Positions 18,471-26,617 of a stretch of 64,000 nt of DNA are shown one piece after another. How positions within the stretch are numbered: the first letter of the stretch is position 1; each line of letters begins with the position of its first letter. The notes under the pieces are model-generated. The model was not told the origin of the DNA, did not search any database, and saw nothing but the letters and a program-made list of their open reading frames with translations. Made by a program: the position numbers and the translations under genes. The DNA comes from Pseudoleptotrichia goodfellowii (GTDB taxonomy: Bacteria > Fusobacteriota > Fusobacteriia > Fusobacteriales > Leptotrichiaceae): positions 1 through 64,000 of the forward strand of contig NZ_AP019822.1 in NCBI RefSeq assembly GCF_007990505.1. The letters run 5' to 3'.

Positions 18471-18842
18471 TTATTTTGATTTTAATTCACTTTCAGAATA
18501 AATCTCTACAAAAGTTAATTTGTTGCCGTCAGGATCTTTAAATTACAGATATTTAATAACATCGAGAATATCTGTTATTTCTTCATCATTGATTACAGAC
18601 ATTTCTTTTAAACGATTATATTCTTTTTCAAGATTTTCAACTTCAAAATTAACGACGTTATCACTATTTTCTGTTTTTCCCTCAAAAAGCTGAATCCAAA
18701 CAGGTCCTGTTTTATATTCAATTATTGGAGAATCTACAGAAGGAACAGATTCTTCTTCAGGTTCAAAAATATCTTTGTACCATTTTGCAGATTTTTCGAG
18801 ATTATTTACGGGAATCCCTATTGCTACACTTTTAATTTTCAT
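18471..18842 (-). pseudogene. VOC/glyoxalase-family protein with an in-frame stop
   Basis: The first 99 codons encode a vicinal-oxygen-chelate protein (SVAIGIPVNNLEKSAKWYKDIF, WIQLFEG). A TAA at 18543-18545 then interrupts the frame. The same frame continues with the family's conserved end, FKDPDGNKLTFVEIYSE, to a stop at 18471. The expected residue at the stop is probably Tyr (TAC or TAT to TAA). The truncated product lacks the final beta-strand and a likely metal ligand (Glu). The gene abuts the upstream AHSA1-like gene, which is also cut by a nonsense codon. Confidence 0.8.
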
Positions 18843-18847
18843 AATAA

Positions 18848-19297
18848 CTATCCTTTCTTTTCTATTTTTTCCTGTAATACATTAAACAAATTATTCCAAC
18901 AATTTTCAAACCATTTTCTTGCTGTTTCCCAGTTTTCGCCTTCTTTTCAACCGCTATGAATTAAATTGACTTCACAGGAATCGTTATTTTCCTTAGAAAA
19001 CAGTACGCAAACATGAGTTAAAGGATCGGAATAATTCATAAATTCCGAAAATTCAAGAGAACATTTCCACTCGAAACACAATAATCGGGAAGGCTCTATT
19101 GCAGTAATTTTACAACCGATGGTACTGTTGATTTCTTTGTTATCATCCCAGAATAATTCGTATTTTCCGTTTGTTACAGGCTCGATATCGGCATGCTTGC
19201 ATAACCATGTTGAAATAAGTTCATTTTTTGTGAACATTTCAAAAGCATATTTTGTATCACATTTTAATTTGACTTTGCAGTGGATGATTTTATTCAT
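18848..19297 (-). pseudogene. AHSA1/SRPBCC-family protein with an in-frame TGA
   Basis: The open part (116 codons) is an AHSA1-like SRPBCC domain (IHCKVKLKCDTKYAFEMF, LLCFEWKC), ending LIHSG at a TGA (18947-18949). The same frame then reads KEGENWETARKWFENCWNNL and runs to TAG at 18848. Family members have W directly after HSG, so TGG to TGA is the simplest explanation. The missing part is the C-terminal helix that closes the ligand pocket. Both truncated genes lie divergently from an AraC-type regulator. Confidence 0.8.
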
Positions 19298-19430
19298 AAT
19301 TTATCCTTTCTTTGGTAATAAGATTTTGTTTTAATTTTATTATAACAGCAATCATTAAAAAAATCTTATCATGAATTGCGTTTTTTGTACTTTGTATGTT
19401 AAAATTAATAAAAATTACGGAGATTTATAT

Positions 19431-20225
19431 ATGGATATAAAGATTATTGCCGAATATATGAGAGAAAAACTCGAATCGTACGATGAGAATGAAAAATTTT
19501 CAATAAAAGAGATTGCTGAAAAATTCGGTTACACGAAATATGAGTTCAGCAGAAAATTCAAAAAGGAAACAGGATTTTCAGCCAAAGAATTTGTTTCTGT
19601 ATTAAAACTTGAAAAATCATTACAAAAGCTTATAAAAGAAGATAAAAGTGTTATTCTTGCACAACTGGAGTCGGGCTATGAAAGTTCAAGCTCATTTTCC
19701 AATATATTCAGGAAAAATACAGGACTTTCGCCGAGAGAATACAGAAAAAATATTGAAAAACTGCATGAAATTGTGAATAAATATAAGGAAAATAAAGAGT
19801 CTTCAGAAGAAACTTATTATGAATATATGAAAAGCAACGGGAAAAGTACCTGTACAGTTTATTTGAAATATCCTGAAAATTATAAAAGTGAAATGACTTT
19901 TGTAGGATTATTTAAAACACCTATACCGAATCATGCTCCTGTTATCGGAAAAGCTGTAATTCCTAAGAAAGTAAATAATAGATGTACTTTCAAAAATATC
20001 CCTGACGGAAAGTATTATATTTTGGCATGTTCAGTTGAAAAAAACGGGAAAATTTTCAGATACTTCGATTTGAAAAACTGTCTTCGGGGGAAAGTCGAAA
20101 AGCAACTGATTTTTCCTTCGGAAAAAGAAGAAAAATTTGAAATTTTATTCAGAGAAGCAATTCCCGAAGATCCGCCTATTTTGATTAATCTGCCGAATTT
20201 ACTGTTTAAAGTTATCGGAAAATAA
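19431..20225 (+). CDS. AraC-family transcriptional regulator
   Basis: About 264 residues. The double helix-turn-helix is N-terminal (FSIKEIAEKFGYTKYEFSRKF, then the second HTH ESGYESSSSFSNIFRKNTGL and PREYRK), followed by a C-terminal domain with beta-strands (MTFVGLFKTPIPN, KYYILACSVEKNG) that I do not recognise. I prefer the ATG at 19431, eight bases after CGGAG, over the upstream in-frame start at 19371. It is divergent from the AHSA1/VOC pair and may control it. Confidence 0.85.
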   Translation: MDIKIIAEYMREKLESYDENEKFSIKEIAEKFGYTKYEFSRKFKKETGFSAKEFVSVLKLEKSLQKLIKEDKSVILAQLESGYESSSSFSNIFRKNTGLSPREYRKNIEKLHEIVNKYKENKESSEETYYEYMKSNGKSTCTVYLKYPENYKSEMTFVGLFKTPIPNHAPVIGKAVIPKKVNNRCTFKNIPDGKYYILACSVEKNGKIFRYFDLKNCLRGKVEKQLIFPSEKEEKFEILFREAIPEDPPILINLPNLLFKVIGK

Positions 20226-20333
20226 TAAATTTGAAACAGAAAAATTTTTATGTTTTTCAGATAAAAATAAAAGGAAGCTTTATTGCCTTCAATAATAAGG
20301 AAATTATCGCTCCCATTTTATAAGATTTTTGTA

Positions 20334-21191
20334 TTATTCTTTATAAGTATCGCATCTTTTAAACCAGCCTGCAAGCCATTTTTTCTCATTTCTTGAAGGA
20401 TCGGAATTATTTACTCTTCTTTGAAGAACAAATTTTGCCGAATTGCTGAATTCTTCCAAAGCTGCTTTACCTGAACCTTCCCCTTTCATATTTTCGAGAA
20501 CTTGTAAGAGTCCCCAGCCTTCCCCTTTGTATCTTTCTTCGGAATTTGTTCCTTCGCCTTTAAAGTTTACATAATCAATCAAAGGATACAATCCGTTAGG
20601 AGAATTTGCCACTCTGTAAAACTGTTTTATTACATTTTCTTTATTTTCGGAAATTGCCGACATTTTATCAAGAGAGGCTTCCATTCTTTTATAAATAAAC
20701 TCGATTTGAATATCTTTTGTATTGTATAAAAAGTCAATAAGTTTTTCTATATCGGGATTTTTTTCGTTTTTCAGTTTTATAAGTTCTTCTCTGCTCTTCC
20801 ATGGAGCATATTTATTTTTTTCCAATATTTCAGGTAATTTAATATTTCTTATTTTAAAATATTCTATCAGTGGCGGAAAACTCTCTTCAAAAATTCCTTT
20901 TTCATTTTCTTTGTACCATATAAAATGCCCTATTCCCAATGAAGGAAAATTTTCTCCGGTATTCCAGTAGACAAGGTTATCTTTTACACTGCCTGCTTCG
21001 TTTTGGAATATTTTATCGGCAATAATATCAAGTTCTTTTTTTGTAGGGGAAATAATTGTTTTTGTGTTAACAGCATTGCTTTTTACAACAGACGATTTTT
21101 TCGGAGAAACCGCATAAGCTGCAGAAAATATTGTTAATGCAGAAAAAAAGGCGATAAGTTTTCTTTTTGATAAAAAGTTTAAATTTTTCAT
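20334..21191 (-). CDS. Exported protein of unknown function
   Basis: 285 residues with a signal peptide (KLIAFFSALTIFSAAYA) after a basic N-terminus. The mature part has conserved-looking blocks, FQNEAGSVKDNLVYWNTGE, PSLGIGHFIWY and KGEGWGLLQVLENM. The E...W...GIGHFIWY arrangement is reminiscent of lysozyme-like proteins, but I cannot support a catalytic assignment. GGAGG precedes the ATG on the minus strand. It is monocistronic, convergent with the AraC gene. Confidence 0.6.
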   Translation of the reverse strand: MKNLNFLSKRKLIAFFSALTIFSAAYAVSPKKSSVVKSNAVNTKTIISPTKKELDIIADKIFQNEAGSVKDNLVYWNTGENFPSLGIGHFIWYKENEKGIFEESFPPLIEYFKIRNIKLPEILEKNKYAPWKSREELIKLKNEKNPDIEKLIDFLYNTKDIQIEFIYKRMEASLDKMSAISENKENVIKQFYRVANSPNGLYPLIDYVNFKGEGTNSEERYKGEGWGLLQVLENMKGEGSGKAALEEFSNSAKFVLQRRVNNSDPSRNEKKWLAGWFKRCDTYKE

Positions 21192-21310
21192 TTTTCGGAT
21201 ACCTCCCTGAATTTGTTTTATTATATATTATACCATATGAAATTATTATAGAAAAAAATTTCGATATAATGTAAAATATAAAAAATAAAGAAAAGAGGAA
21301 AACTTGGAAA

Positions 21311-21979
21311 ATGCTTAAAAATAGAAATAAATCAAAAGATTTTTTTGAACAGGGTACAGTTTCTCTGGCAAAAGAACTTTTAGGAAAATTGATAATCGTG
21401 AAAAACGGAGATAAAATATTGAGCGGCTATATTACTGAAACGGAAGCGTATCTCGGAATAATTGATGAGGCATGTCACGGATATGACGGGAAAAGAACTC
21501 CGAAAGTAGAGGCTTTGTATCAGGAAGCGGGAACCGTGTATATTTACACAATGCACACTCATAAAATGCTTAATATAGTTTCATGTGAAGAAGGAAATCC
21601 TCAGGCAGTATTAATTCGGGGAATAGAGCCTGCGGCAGGAAAAGAAGTAATGGAAGAAAACAGAGGAAAAACAGGTGTATTAGTGAGTAACGGACCGGGA
21701 AAACTGACAAAAGCTATGGGGATAAAAGATAAATTCAATATGTCAAAAATTGGAATTTTAAGCGAAAAAACCGATATGAAAAAAATAAAAGAAAATATAA
21801 TTTATATTGATTTTGAGAAAAGTAAAATTCCTGCAGAAATAAAAGTAAGTCCAAGGATAGGTATTCCCGATAAAGGAATATGGACGGAAAAGCAGCTTCG
21901 TTTTTATGTTGCAGGAAACAGATATGTTTCCGGAATGAGAAAGAGTGAATATACGGATAAATGTTGGAAAGACCTTTAA
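21311..21979 (+). CDS. mpg: 3-methyladenine DNA glycosylase (AAG/Mpg family)
   Basis: 222 residues matching the AAG fold: LAKELLGKLIIV at the N-terminus, the catalytic region ETEAYLGIIDEACHGYDGKRTP with the general-base Glu, YTMHTHKMLNIVS, and AVLIRGIEPAAG. The enzyme removes alkylated and deaminated purines. AAAGAGGAAAAC precedes the start. Length is typical. Confidence 0.95.
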   Translation: MLKNRNKSKDFFEQGTVSLAKELLGKLIIVKNGDKILSGYITETEAYLGIIDEACHGYDGKRTPKVEALYQEAGTVYIYTMHTHKMLNIVSCEEGNPQAVLIRGIEPAAGKEVMEENRGKTGVLVSNGPGKLTKAMGIKDKFNMSKIGILSEKTDMKKIKENIIYIDFEKSKIPAEIKVSPRIGIPDKGIWTEKQLRFYVAGNRYVSGMRKSEYTDKCWKDL

Positions 21980-22140
21980 TATAAGAATAAAAATTTAAAA
22001 AATCATAGAGAAATCTAATATTTATGAGTTATACTTTATTAAAATTTATAGAAAATATAAAGGCGGAACAGAGTCCGAATTTAATCGGAGAATTTCAATT
22101 TTTTGGACATAAATTAAAAATTTCTATATAATTAAATCAA

Positions 22141-22208
22141 GGAAAGGAGTGGAGATGTAAAAATGAAGGCTTAACGGCTTTTTCAGTTAATACATCCCCA
22201 AAAATTAA
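22141..22208 (+). promoter_or_regulatory. Structured leader before the PpiC lipoprotein gene
   Basis: A strong Shine-Dalgarno sequence (GGAAAGGAGTGG, 22141-22152) lies more than 55 bases before the ATG at 22209, and nothing similar is closer. Between them a hairpin can form: GATGTA (22154-22159) with TACATC (22191-22196), plus an inner stem TGAAGGC/GCTTTTTCA. Folding would bring the ribosome-binding site to about 12 unpaired bases from the ATG. The stretch 21980-22140 otherwise shows nothing recognisable. Confidence 0.4.
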
Positions 22209-23108
22209 ATGAAAAATAAAATTAAAATTTTAATCGTCACTGTATTGTGTATATTAGCTTTAGCATGTGGAAATACAAGAGGAAAAAGCGGAAAGGTCGT
22301 ATTTGAATCTGAAGATAAAAAAATAAAAGTTTATGAATCGGAAGTAAATTTTCAATTGGAAAGAGAACTTGAGGCTGCAGGTGCCGAATTAAAAGATGTA
22401 CCTAAAGAACAGCTTGAACAAATGAAATTAAATATCGTAAAAAATATAGCTACAACGAGAGCTTTTGCTTTAAAAGCGAAAGAAAAAAAGCTTGACAAAG
22501 ATAAAAAATATACCGAAGGTGTGGAATTTACAAAAGAAAATTTCCTTGCATCTGTTGCGATGATAGACAGACTGAGCTCGGTAAATGTTACAGATGACGA
22601 AGCAAAAAAAATATACGAAGCAAATTTAAAAAACTTTGAAAGACCTGAAGATTCGGTAAGATTACAGTTAATTGTTACTCCTGCGAGTGAAAAAGATAAA
22701 GCTGAAGCTGCATTAAAAGAAGCAAAAGCAAATCCGGGTAAATTCGGAGAGCTTGTCAGAAAATATACAGGAGTACAAAACGGTTCGACAGGAGAAACTG
22801 ACGAAATACCTATGTCTGCTCTTGCAGAAAAATACGCACCTATAAGCGAAGCCGTAAAAAATGCTCAAAAGGGTCAGATTATCGACAATGTTATAATTGT
22901 AGGAGATGAAGCTTATATAGTAAAAGTATTGGAGAAAAATCCTAAAGGAGTTGTGGCTTTTGATGTAGTAAAAGATCAGATAAAAGCACAGATGAAAGCT
23001 TCAAAAAGACAGGAAGAAACACAAAAATTTATGGAAGATGTTACAAGAGAGTTTAAATTGGATAAAATAAATAAAGATACTGTTAAACTTCCTGAAACAA
23101 AAAAATAA
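22209..23108 (+). CDS. PpiC/SurA-like peptidyl-prolyl isomerase lipoprotein
   Basis: 299 residues with a lipoprotein signal (lipobox LALAC, Cys20). An N-terminal SurA-like helical region (about 35-135) is followed by a parvulin-type rotamase segment (VRLQLIVTP, GKFGELVRKYTG, SALAEKYAPISEAV, YIVKVLEKNP) and a C-terminal helix. It probably assists folding of exported proteins in the periplasm. The next gene also encodes a lipoprotein, 36 bp downstream. Confidence 0.8.
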   Translation: MKNKIKILIVTVLCILALACGNTRGKSGKVVFESEDKKIKVYESEVNFQLERELEAAGAELKDVPKEQLEQMKLNIVKNIATTRAFALKAKEKKLDKDKKYTEGVEFTKENFLASVAMIDRLSSVNVTDDEAKKIYEANLKNFERPEDSVRLQLIVTPASEKDKAEAALKEAKANPGKFGELVRKYTGVQNGSTGETDEIPMSALAEKYAPISEAVKNAQKGQIIDNVIIVGDEAYIVKVLEKNPKGVVAFDVVKDQIKAQMKASKRQEETQKFMEDVTREFKLDKINKDTVKLPETKK

Positions 23109-23144
23109 AAATTGAAATATCAAAGATTTGAGAGGTAAAAGAAG

Positions 23145-23555
23145 ATGAGAAAAAGTTATTTTATTATGTTATTAATTTCTATTGGAATGATCTCCTGTAC
23201 ATCGGGAGATCCTTATGCGGGAAGTTCAAGCTCAGGTACAACTTCAGGATCCCGTGTGGAAAGTAAGCCTGCTCCTAACAAAGTAACTCCTTCTAAAAGT
23301 AACTCGGGAGGAGAAATAGACAATAAATTTGATGCTACAGATGAAAAAATAGTGGCATTTATAGATCAGAAAGTATACGAAGATGCTGCACAAATCAGAC
23401 AGGTTACAGTTGACAGCTTGAATAAACTGTTAAAGGAAAAAAATATAAGAATGACAAAAAGAGAGTTTTTGGCAAGAACTTATCAGATTATAAGAGATAA
23501 CAACATGAATTCGTTTTACTTGGCTGCAGGAAGATTACTGAATCAGTTAAAATAA
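23145..23555 (+). CDS. Putative lipoprotein of unknown function
   Basis: 136 residues, not recognised. The lipobox is GMISC (Cys18), followed by a Ser/Gly-rich linker of about 40 residues and a compact helical C-terminal part (DEKIVAFIDQKVYEDAAQIR, TYQIIRDNNMN). AGAGGT lies close to the start. It is in the same direction and spacing as the PpiC gene and the next membrane protein, suggesting one envelope operon. Confidence 0.7.
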   Translation: MRKSYFIMLLISIGMISCTSGDPYAGSSSSGTTSGSRVESKPAPNKVTPSKSNSGGEIDNKFDATDEKIVAFIDQKVYEDAAQIRQVTVDSLNKLLKEKNIRMTKREFLARTYQIIRDNNMNSFYLAAGRLLNQLK

Positions 23556-23582
23556 TAAATTTCGGCAAAAAGGAGGCATAAC

Positions 23583-25076
23583 ATGAAGTTTTTAAAATTT
23601 TTGTTGGTTTTAGTAATAATTGCAGTAATCTTCGCTTTGGGAGGAGTAATTTTTTCAAACAGAATAATTGCTCATTTAACGAAAACCGATAGTTCAAGAT
23701 TTGAAAATTTGAAATATTCCATTAAAGACGGGGAAATCGTATTTGATAATTTTATATTGAATGGAGAAAAATTAGGAAAAGGGAAAGCCAAAATAAAAAT
23801 AGTACGTGGAGGAAAATTCGGAATATCGCCTGAAGTGAAACTGGAATCAATGGAGCTTCAGGAAGTAAAGTCTGAATTACTGTATAATGCGGCTGATCCT
23901 CAGATAGATTCTTTTATTGAAAAGATTAATGTTCCTGCCGAGCATGAAAAAATAGTCAAAACAACAAAAAGCTATATAAAAGAAACAACTGCAAGAATAA
24001 ATAATCTGGATAAGAATATTGATGACTTCTTTAATATGAAAAAAGGAAATATCGAAGCTGTAAATAAACTGAAACAGGATTACGGTTTATCGACTGATTT
24101 GAAAGAAAAATCTTCAAAATTAATCGAATTGAACAAAGAATTGAAAAATTTTAATGAGCAGATTAATACGGAAAAAGAAAAAGTGAATAAAGAAATATCG
24201 GAAATCGAAGCTGAAAGAAGTATAATGATTGAAAATATTTCGGGAGATTTGGATAAACTGGAAAAAATAATATCTTTGAATGATATGGAAAATCTTAATT
24301 CGTATATATTTCTGGAAAGAGGAAGAGAAATTGCGATTTCTTTAAATAAAACACTGAAAGCTGTAAAATTTATAAAAAAAATTAAAGATAATTCAGGACT
24401 TTCTATTTCCTCTATTTCTGTAAATGACGGAGAAATTGTTTTTTCGGGATTGGAAAAAGGAAATAAAACATCTAAAGGGCAGGTAACGTTGGGTGATAAT
24501 ATAAAAGCCGATGTTACAGAAACTGATAAAGGATATGAAATTTTCTATAATAAAGATGATATTGCTTTAAAAACTTTATTTGGTGAAAGGATAACTTCTA
24601 CTGTCGAGTATTCCAAAAAAGATTTGATTGAAGGAAAGGCTTTAAATCTGATTTCGGAATTGACTTTTGAAAATAATAATTTTAAAAACTTGAATAAAAC
24701 GAATTTATCCGAAGAAGATAAAAAAATGCTTGAAGAAAAGATAAACAGCATGAAATCCGAACGTTATAATGAGATAATGAAAGAGTATGAGGATCAGACA
24801 AAATCTATTGAAGGTTTGATTGACGATATTTATGCGAAAGAAGGAAAACTCGATAAACTTCAGAGAGGACTTTTATCTTTAAGTACGATTCTCAATGTAA
24901 ATGATTTTGTGAACGGGGATAATTCAGCGACACCTACTGTAAATACGGAAACGAATATAAATAACGAAGCTGAAAAACCTAAGGAAAATAACAACGGAAA
25001 CGAGAATAAAAATTCTGTTTCGGGAGATTCAACTGCAAAAGATGTAAAAGATGAACTAAAAAAAATATTTAATTAA
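23583..25076 (+). CDS. Membrane-anchored AsmA/TIGR03545-like protein
   Basis: 497 residues: one N-terminal transmembrane helix (FLLVLVIIAVIFALGGVIF), then beta-rich segments (SIKDGEIVFDNFILNG, ISSISVNDGEIVFSG) flanking a long coiled coil (about 150-230), and a low-complexity Asn/Glu-rich tail. The repeated xxDGEIVFxx strands before and after the coiled coil resemble AsmA-like/TIGR03545 envelope proteins. Function is unknown. AAGGAGG lies eight bases before the ATG. Confidence 0.55.
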   Translation: MKFLKFLLVLVIIAVIFALGGVIFSNRIIAHLTKTDSSRFENLKYSIKDGEIVFDNFILNGEKLGKGKAKIKIVRGGKFGISPEVKLESMELQEVKSELLYNAADPQIDSFIEKINVPAEHEKIVKTTKSYIKETTARINNLDKNIDDFFNMKKGNIEAVNKLKQDYGLSTDLKEKSSKLIELNKELKNFNEQINTEKEKVNKEISEIEAERSIMIENISGDLDKLEKIISLNDMENLNSYIFLERGREIAISLNKTLKAVKFIKKIKDNSGLSISSISVNDGEIVFSGLEKGNKTSKGQVTLGDNIKADVTETDKGYEIFYNKDDIALKTLFGERITSTVEYSKKDLIEGKALNLISELTFENNNFKNLNKTNLSEEDKKMLEEKINSMKSERYNEIMKEYEDQTKSIEGLIDDIYAKEGKLDKLQRGLLSLSTILNVNDFVNGDNSATPTVNTETNINNEAEKPKENNNGNENKNSVSGDSTAKDVKDELKKIFN

Positions 25077-25086
25077 AGGGTTATAT

Positions 25087-25332
25087 ATGAGATTGGATAA
25101 ATTTTTAAAAATAACAAGAATAATAAAAAGAAGAACTGTTGCAAAAGAGTTGGCGGATAACGGAAATATTTCCGTAAACGGAGAAGAAAAAAAATCTTCT
25201 TATAATATAAAAAAGGGAGATATTCTTGATATAAAATATTTTAATAAAAATATAAAAATAAAAATAAAAGATATTCCTCCTGAAAATTTAAAAAAAGATT
25301 TTATTGATGAATATATTGAATTAATAAGTTAA
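25087..25332 (+). CDS. rqcP: S4-domain ribosome quality-control factor RqcP (YabO)
   Basis: 81 residues starting MRLDKFLKITRIIKRRTVAK and continuing ELADNGNISVNG, the hallmark of RqcP/Hsp15-like S4 proteins. RqcP binds stalled 50S subunits and supports alanine tailing by RqcH. It lies 10 bp after the preceding gene and ends before a terminator. Hsp15 is the alternative; the short length favours RqcP. Confidence 0.8.
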   Translation: MRLDKFLKITRIIKRRTVAKELADNGNISVNGEEKKSSYNIKKGDILDIKYFNKNIKIKIKDIPPENLKKDFIDEYIELIS

Positions 25333-25369
25333 AAACAGGAATTATATTTAAAAATAAAATGATAATTGA

Positions 25370-25404
25370 AAGGCTCTATTATAAATGTTTAGAGCCTTAT
25401 TTTT
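25370..25404 (+). terminator. Rho-independent terminator after rqcP
   Basis: AAGGCTCT and AGAGCCTT form an eight-base-pair stem around a 13-base loop, followed by ATTTTT. It closes the lipoprotein-rqcP transcript. Confidence 0.8.
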
Positions 25405-25446
25405 AATTATTGAAGTGAAAATTTTTAAAAACATTGTTATTTTCAC

Positions 25447-25474
25447 TTGTTTTTTGAAAATAATGAGGTATAAT
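25447..25474 (+). promoter_or_regulatory. Probable spoVG promoter
   Basis: TTGTTT (25447-25452), a 16-bp spacer, and TATAAT (25469-25474). It shares the AAATAAxGAGGTATAAT-like -10 surroundings with the promoter at 60615. Confidence 0.55.
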
Positions 25475-25514
25475 AATTATGGAAAACACATCTTATTTTA
25501 GCAAGGAGAAGCGT

Positions 25515-25790
25515 ATGAAAATAACAGATATCAGACTCAGACTCGGAAAAGGCTCTGAGGAAGGCGGAAAGTTAAAAGCATATGTAGACATTACGTTTGA
25601 TGAATGCTTCGTTATTCACGGGCTAAAAGTTATTGAAGGACAAAACGGACTTTTTGTTGCGATGCCCTCAAGAAGAATGCCTAACGGAGAGTTTAAGGAC
25701 ATAGCTCACCCTATTACTCCGGAATTAAGATCCGAATTGACAAGAGTAATTTTGGAAAACTATGAAAAAGAAAATGTAGAAGCCGAATAA
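25515..25790 (+). CDS. spoVG: SpoVG-family regulator
   Basis: 91 residues beginning MKITDIRLRL, with KLKAYVDITFDECFVIHGLKV, GLFVAMPSRRMPNGEF and DIAHPI, the standard SpoVG pattern. SpoVG is a small site-specific DNA/RNA-binding protein that tunes development and virulence genes. AAGGAG nine bases before 25515 sets the start; an upstream in-frame ATG (25479) lacks such a site. The gene is monocistronic between two terminators. Confidence 0.95.
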   Translation: MKITDIRLRLGKGSEEGGKLKAYVDITFDECFVIHGLKVIEGQNGLFVAMPSRRMPNGEFKDIAHPITPELRSELTRVILENYEKENVEAE

Positions 25791-25833
25791 CTGCAATATA
25801 GTTAATGACTTATTTTAAATGCCTACAATGAAA

Positions 25834-25863
25834 AAATACCGGACATATGGTCCGGATTTTTTT
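25834..25863 (+). terminator. Rho-independent terminator after spoVG
   Basis: CCGGAC (25839-25844) pairs with GTCCGG (25850-25855), and the stem is extended by A/T bases. A run of seven T follows. Confidence 0.85.
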
Positions 25864-25940
25864 GTTTATTAATCGGGAATATGATATAATTTAAAAAATG
25901 AAAAACAAAAAAGCAGAAAAGGAAGGAGAGAATTATTTTT

Positions 25941-26014
25941 ATGAGGGCTCGTTGCCGTCCTCATACTCCCGCTACCTGTGTTCTACGCGACTGCGTCGAC
26001 TCCGAAAATGCGGG
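25941..26014 (+). repeat. GC-rich dispersed repeat, copy 2, in the pth leader
   Basis: This matches the reverse complement of the element at 8573-8647. It sits exactly between a strong ribosome-binding site (GGAAGGAGAG, 25921-25930) and the pth coding region, and its first three bases are the ATG of a short open frame. Its GC content is far above the surroundings. Confidence 0.75.
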
Positions 26015-26042
26015 GGAAGGAATAATGATTTGTAGAAAATGA
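25941..26042 (+). CDS. Leader ORF made of repeat sequence, overlapping pth
   Basis: A 33-codon open frame (starting MRARCRPHTPAT, ending ICRK) begins 10 bases after GGAAGGAGAG and ends with TGA at 26040-26042. This overlaps the pth ATG at 26039 as ATGA. Most of its codons come from the GC-rich dispersed repeat. pth has no good ribosome-binding site within the usual distance (the nearest GGGAAGG is about 20 bases away), so pth translation probably depends on coupling to this frame. Expression of the peptide is inferred, not shown. Confidence 0.5.
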   Translation: MRARCRPHTPATCVLRDCVDSENAGEGIMICRK

Positions 26043-26605
26043 AATTAATAGTAGGACTGGGAAATCCTGGAGAACAGTATAAACTGACAAGACATAATAT
26101 AGGTTTTATATTTATAGATGAATATTTAAAAGAAAACAATATAAACGATATGAGAGAAAAATATAAATCGGAATTTATACAGACGACTTATAAAGGGGAT
26201 AAAGTGTTTTATCAGAAACCGCTTACTTTTATGAATTCAAGCGGAGAAGCTGTGGGAGAGGCTGTCAGATTTTTCAAAATAGATCCCGAAACGGAACTTT
26301 TTGTTATTTATGATGATATGGATATGGAGTTCGGGAAGCTGAAAGTAAAAAAAGACGGAAGATCTGCAGGTCATAACGGAATAAAGTCGATAATACAGCA
26401 TGTCGGCGAAAAGTTTGTGAGGATAAAATACGGGATAGGAAAACCGAAATCAAAAGATGAGACTATAGGATTTGTTTTAGGAAAATTTTCTCCTGAAGAA
26501 AAAGAAACACTGAAAGAAAGCAGAGAAAAAATCTTTAACCTAATAGAAGATATTAAAAACGATATGACTTTGGAAAGACTTATGAACAAGTATAACACAA
26601 AGTAG
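26039..26605 (+). CDS. pth: Peptidyl-tRNA hydrolase
   Basis: 188 residues with all Pth landmarks: VGLGNPGEQY, catalytic H19 in LTRHNIGF, KPLTFMNSSG, YDDMDMEFGKLK, SAGHNGIKSI, and RIKYGIGKP. The enzyme recycles peptidyl-tRNA released from ribosomes. The start fits the family N-terminus exactly, although a repeat-derived leader ORF overlaps it. The RluA-family gene follows by 12 bp. Confidence 0.97.
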   Translation: MKLIVGLGNPGEQYKLTRHNIGFIFIDEYLKENNINDMREKYKSEFIQTTYKGDKVFYQKPLTFMNSSGEAVGEAVRFFKIDPETELFVIYDDMDMEFGKLKVKKDGRSAGHNGIKSIIQHVGEKFVRIKYGIGKPKSKDETIGFVLGKFSPEEKETLKESREKIFNLIEDIKNDMTLERLMNKYNTK

Positions 26606-26617
26606 ACAGGGAAAAAT

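Noticed and set aside
18947-18949. TGA read as Trp or selenocysteine in the AHSA1-like gene
   Set aside because: TGA is used as an ordinary stop elsewhere here, no selenocysteine-type hairpin is evident, and the family does not use a reactive residue at this place. A nonsense change is simpler.
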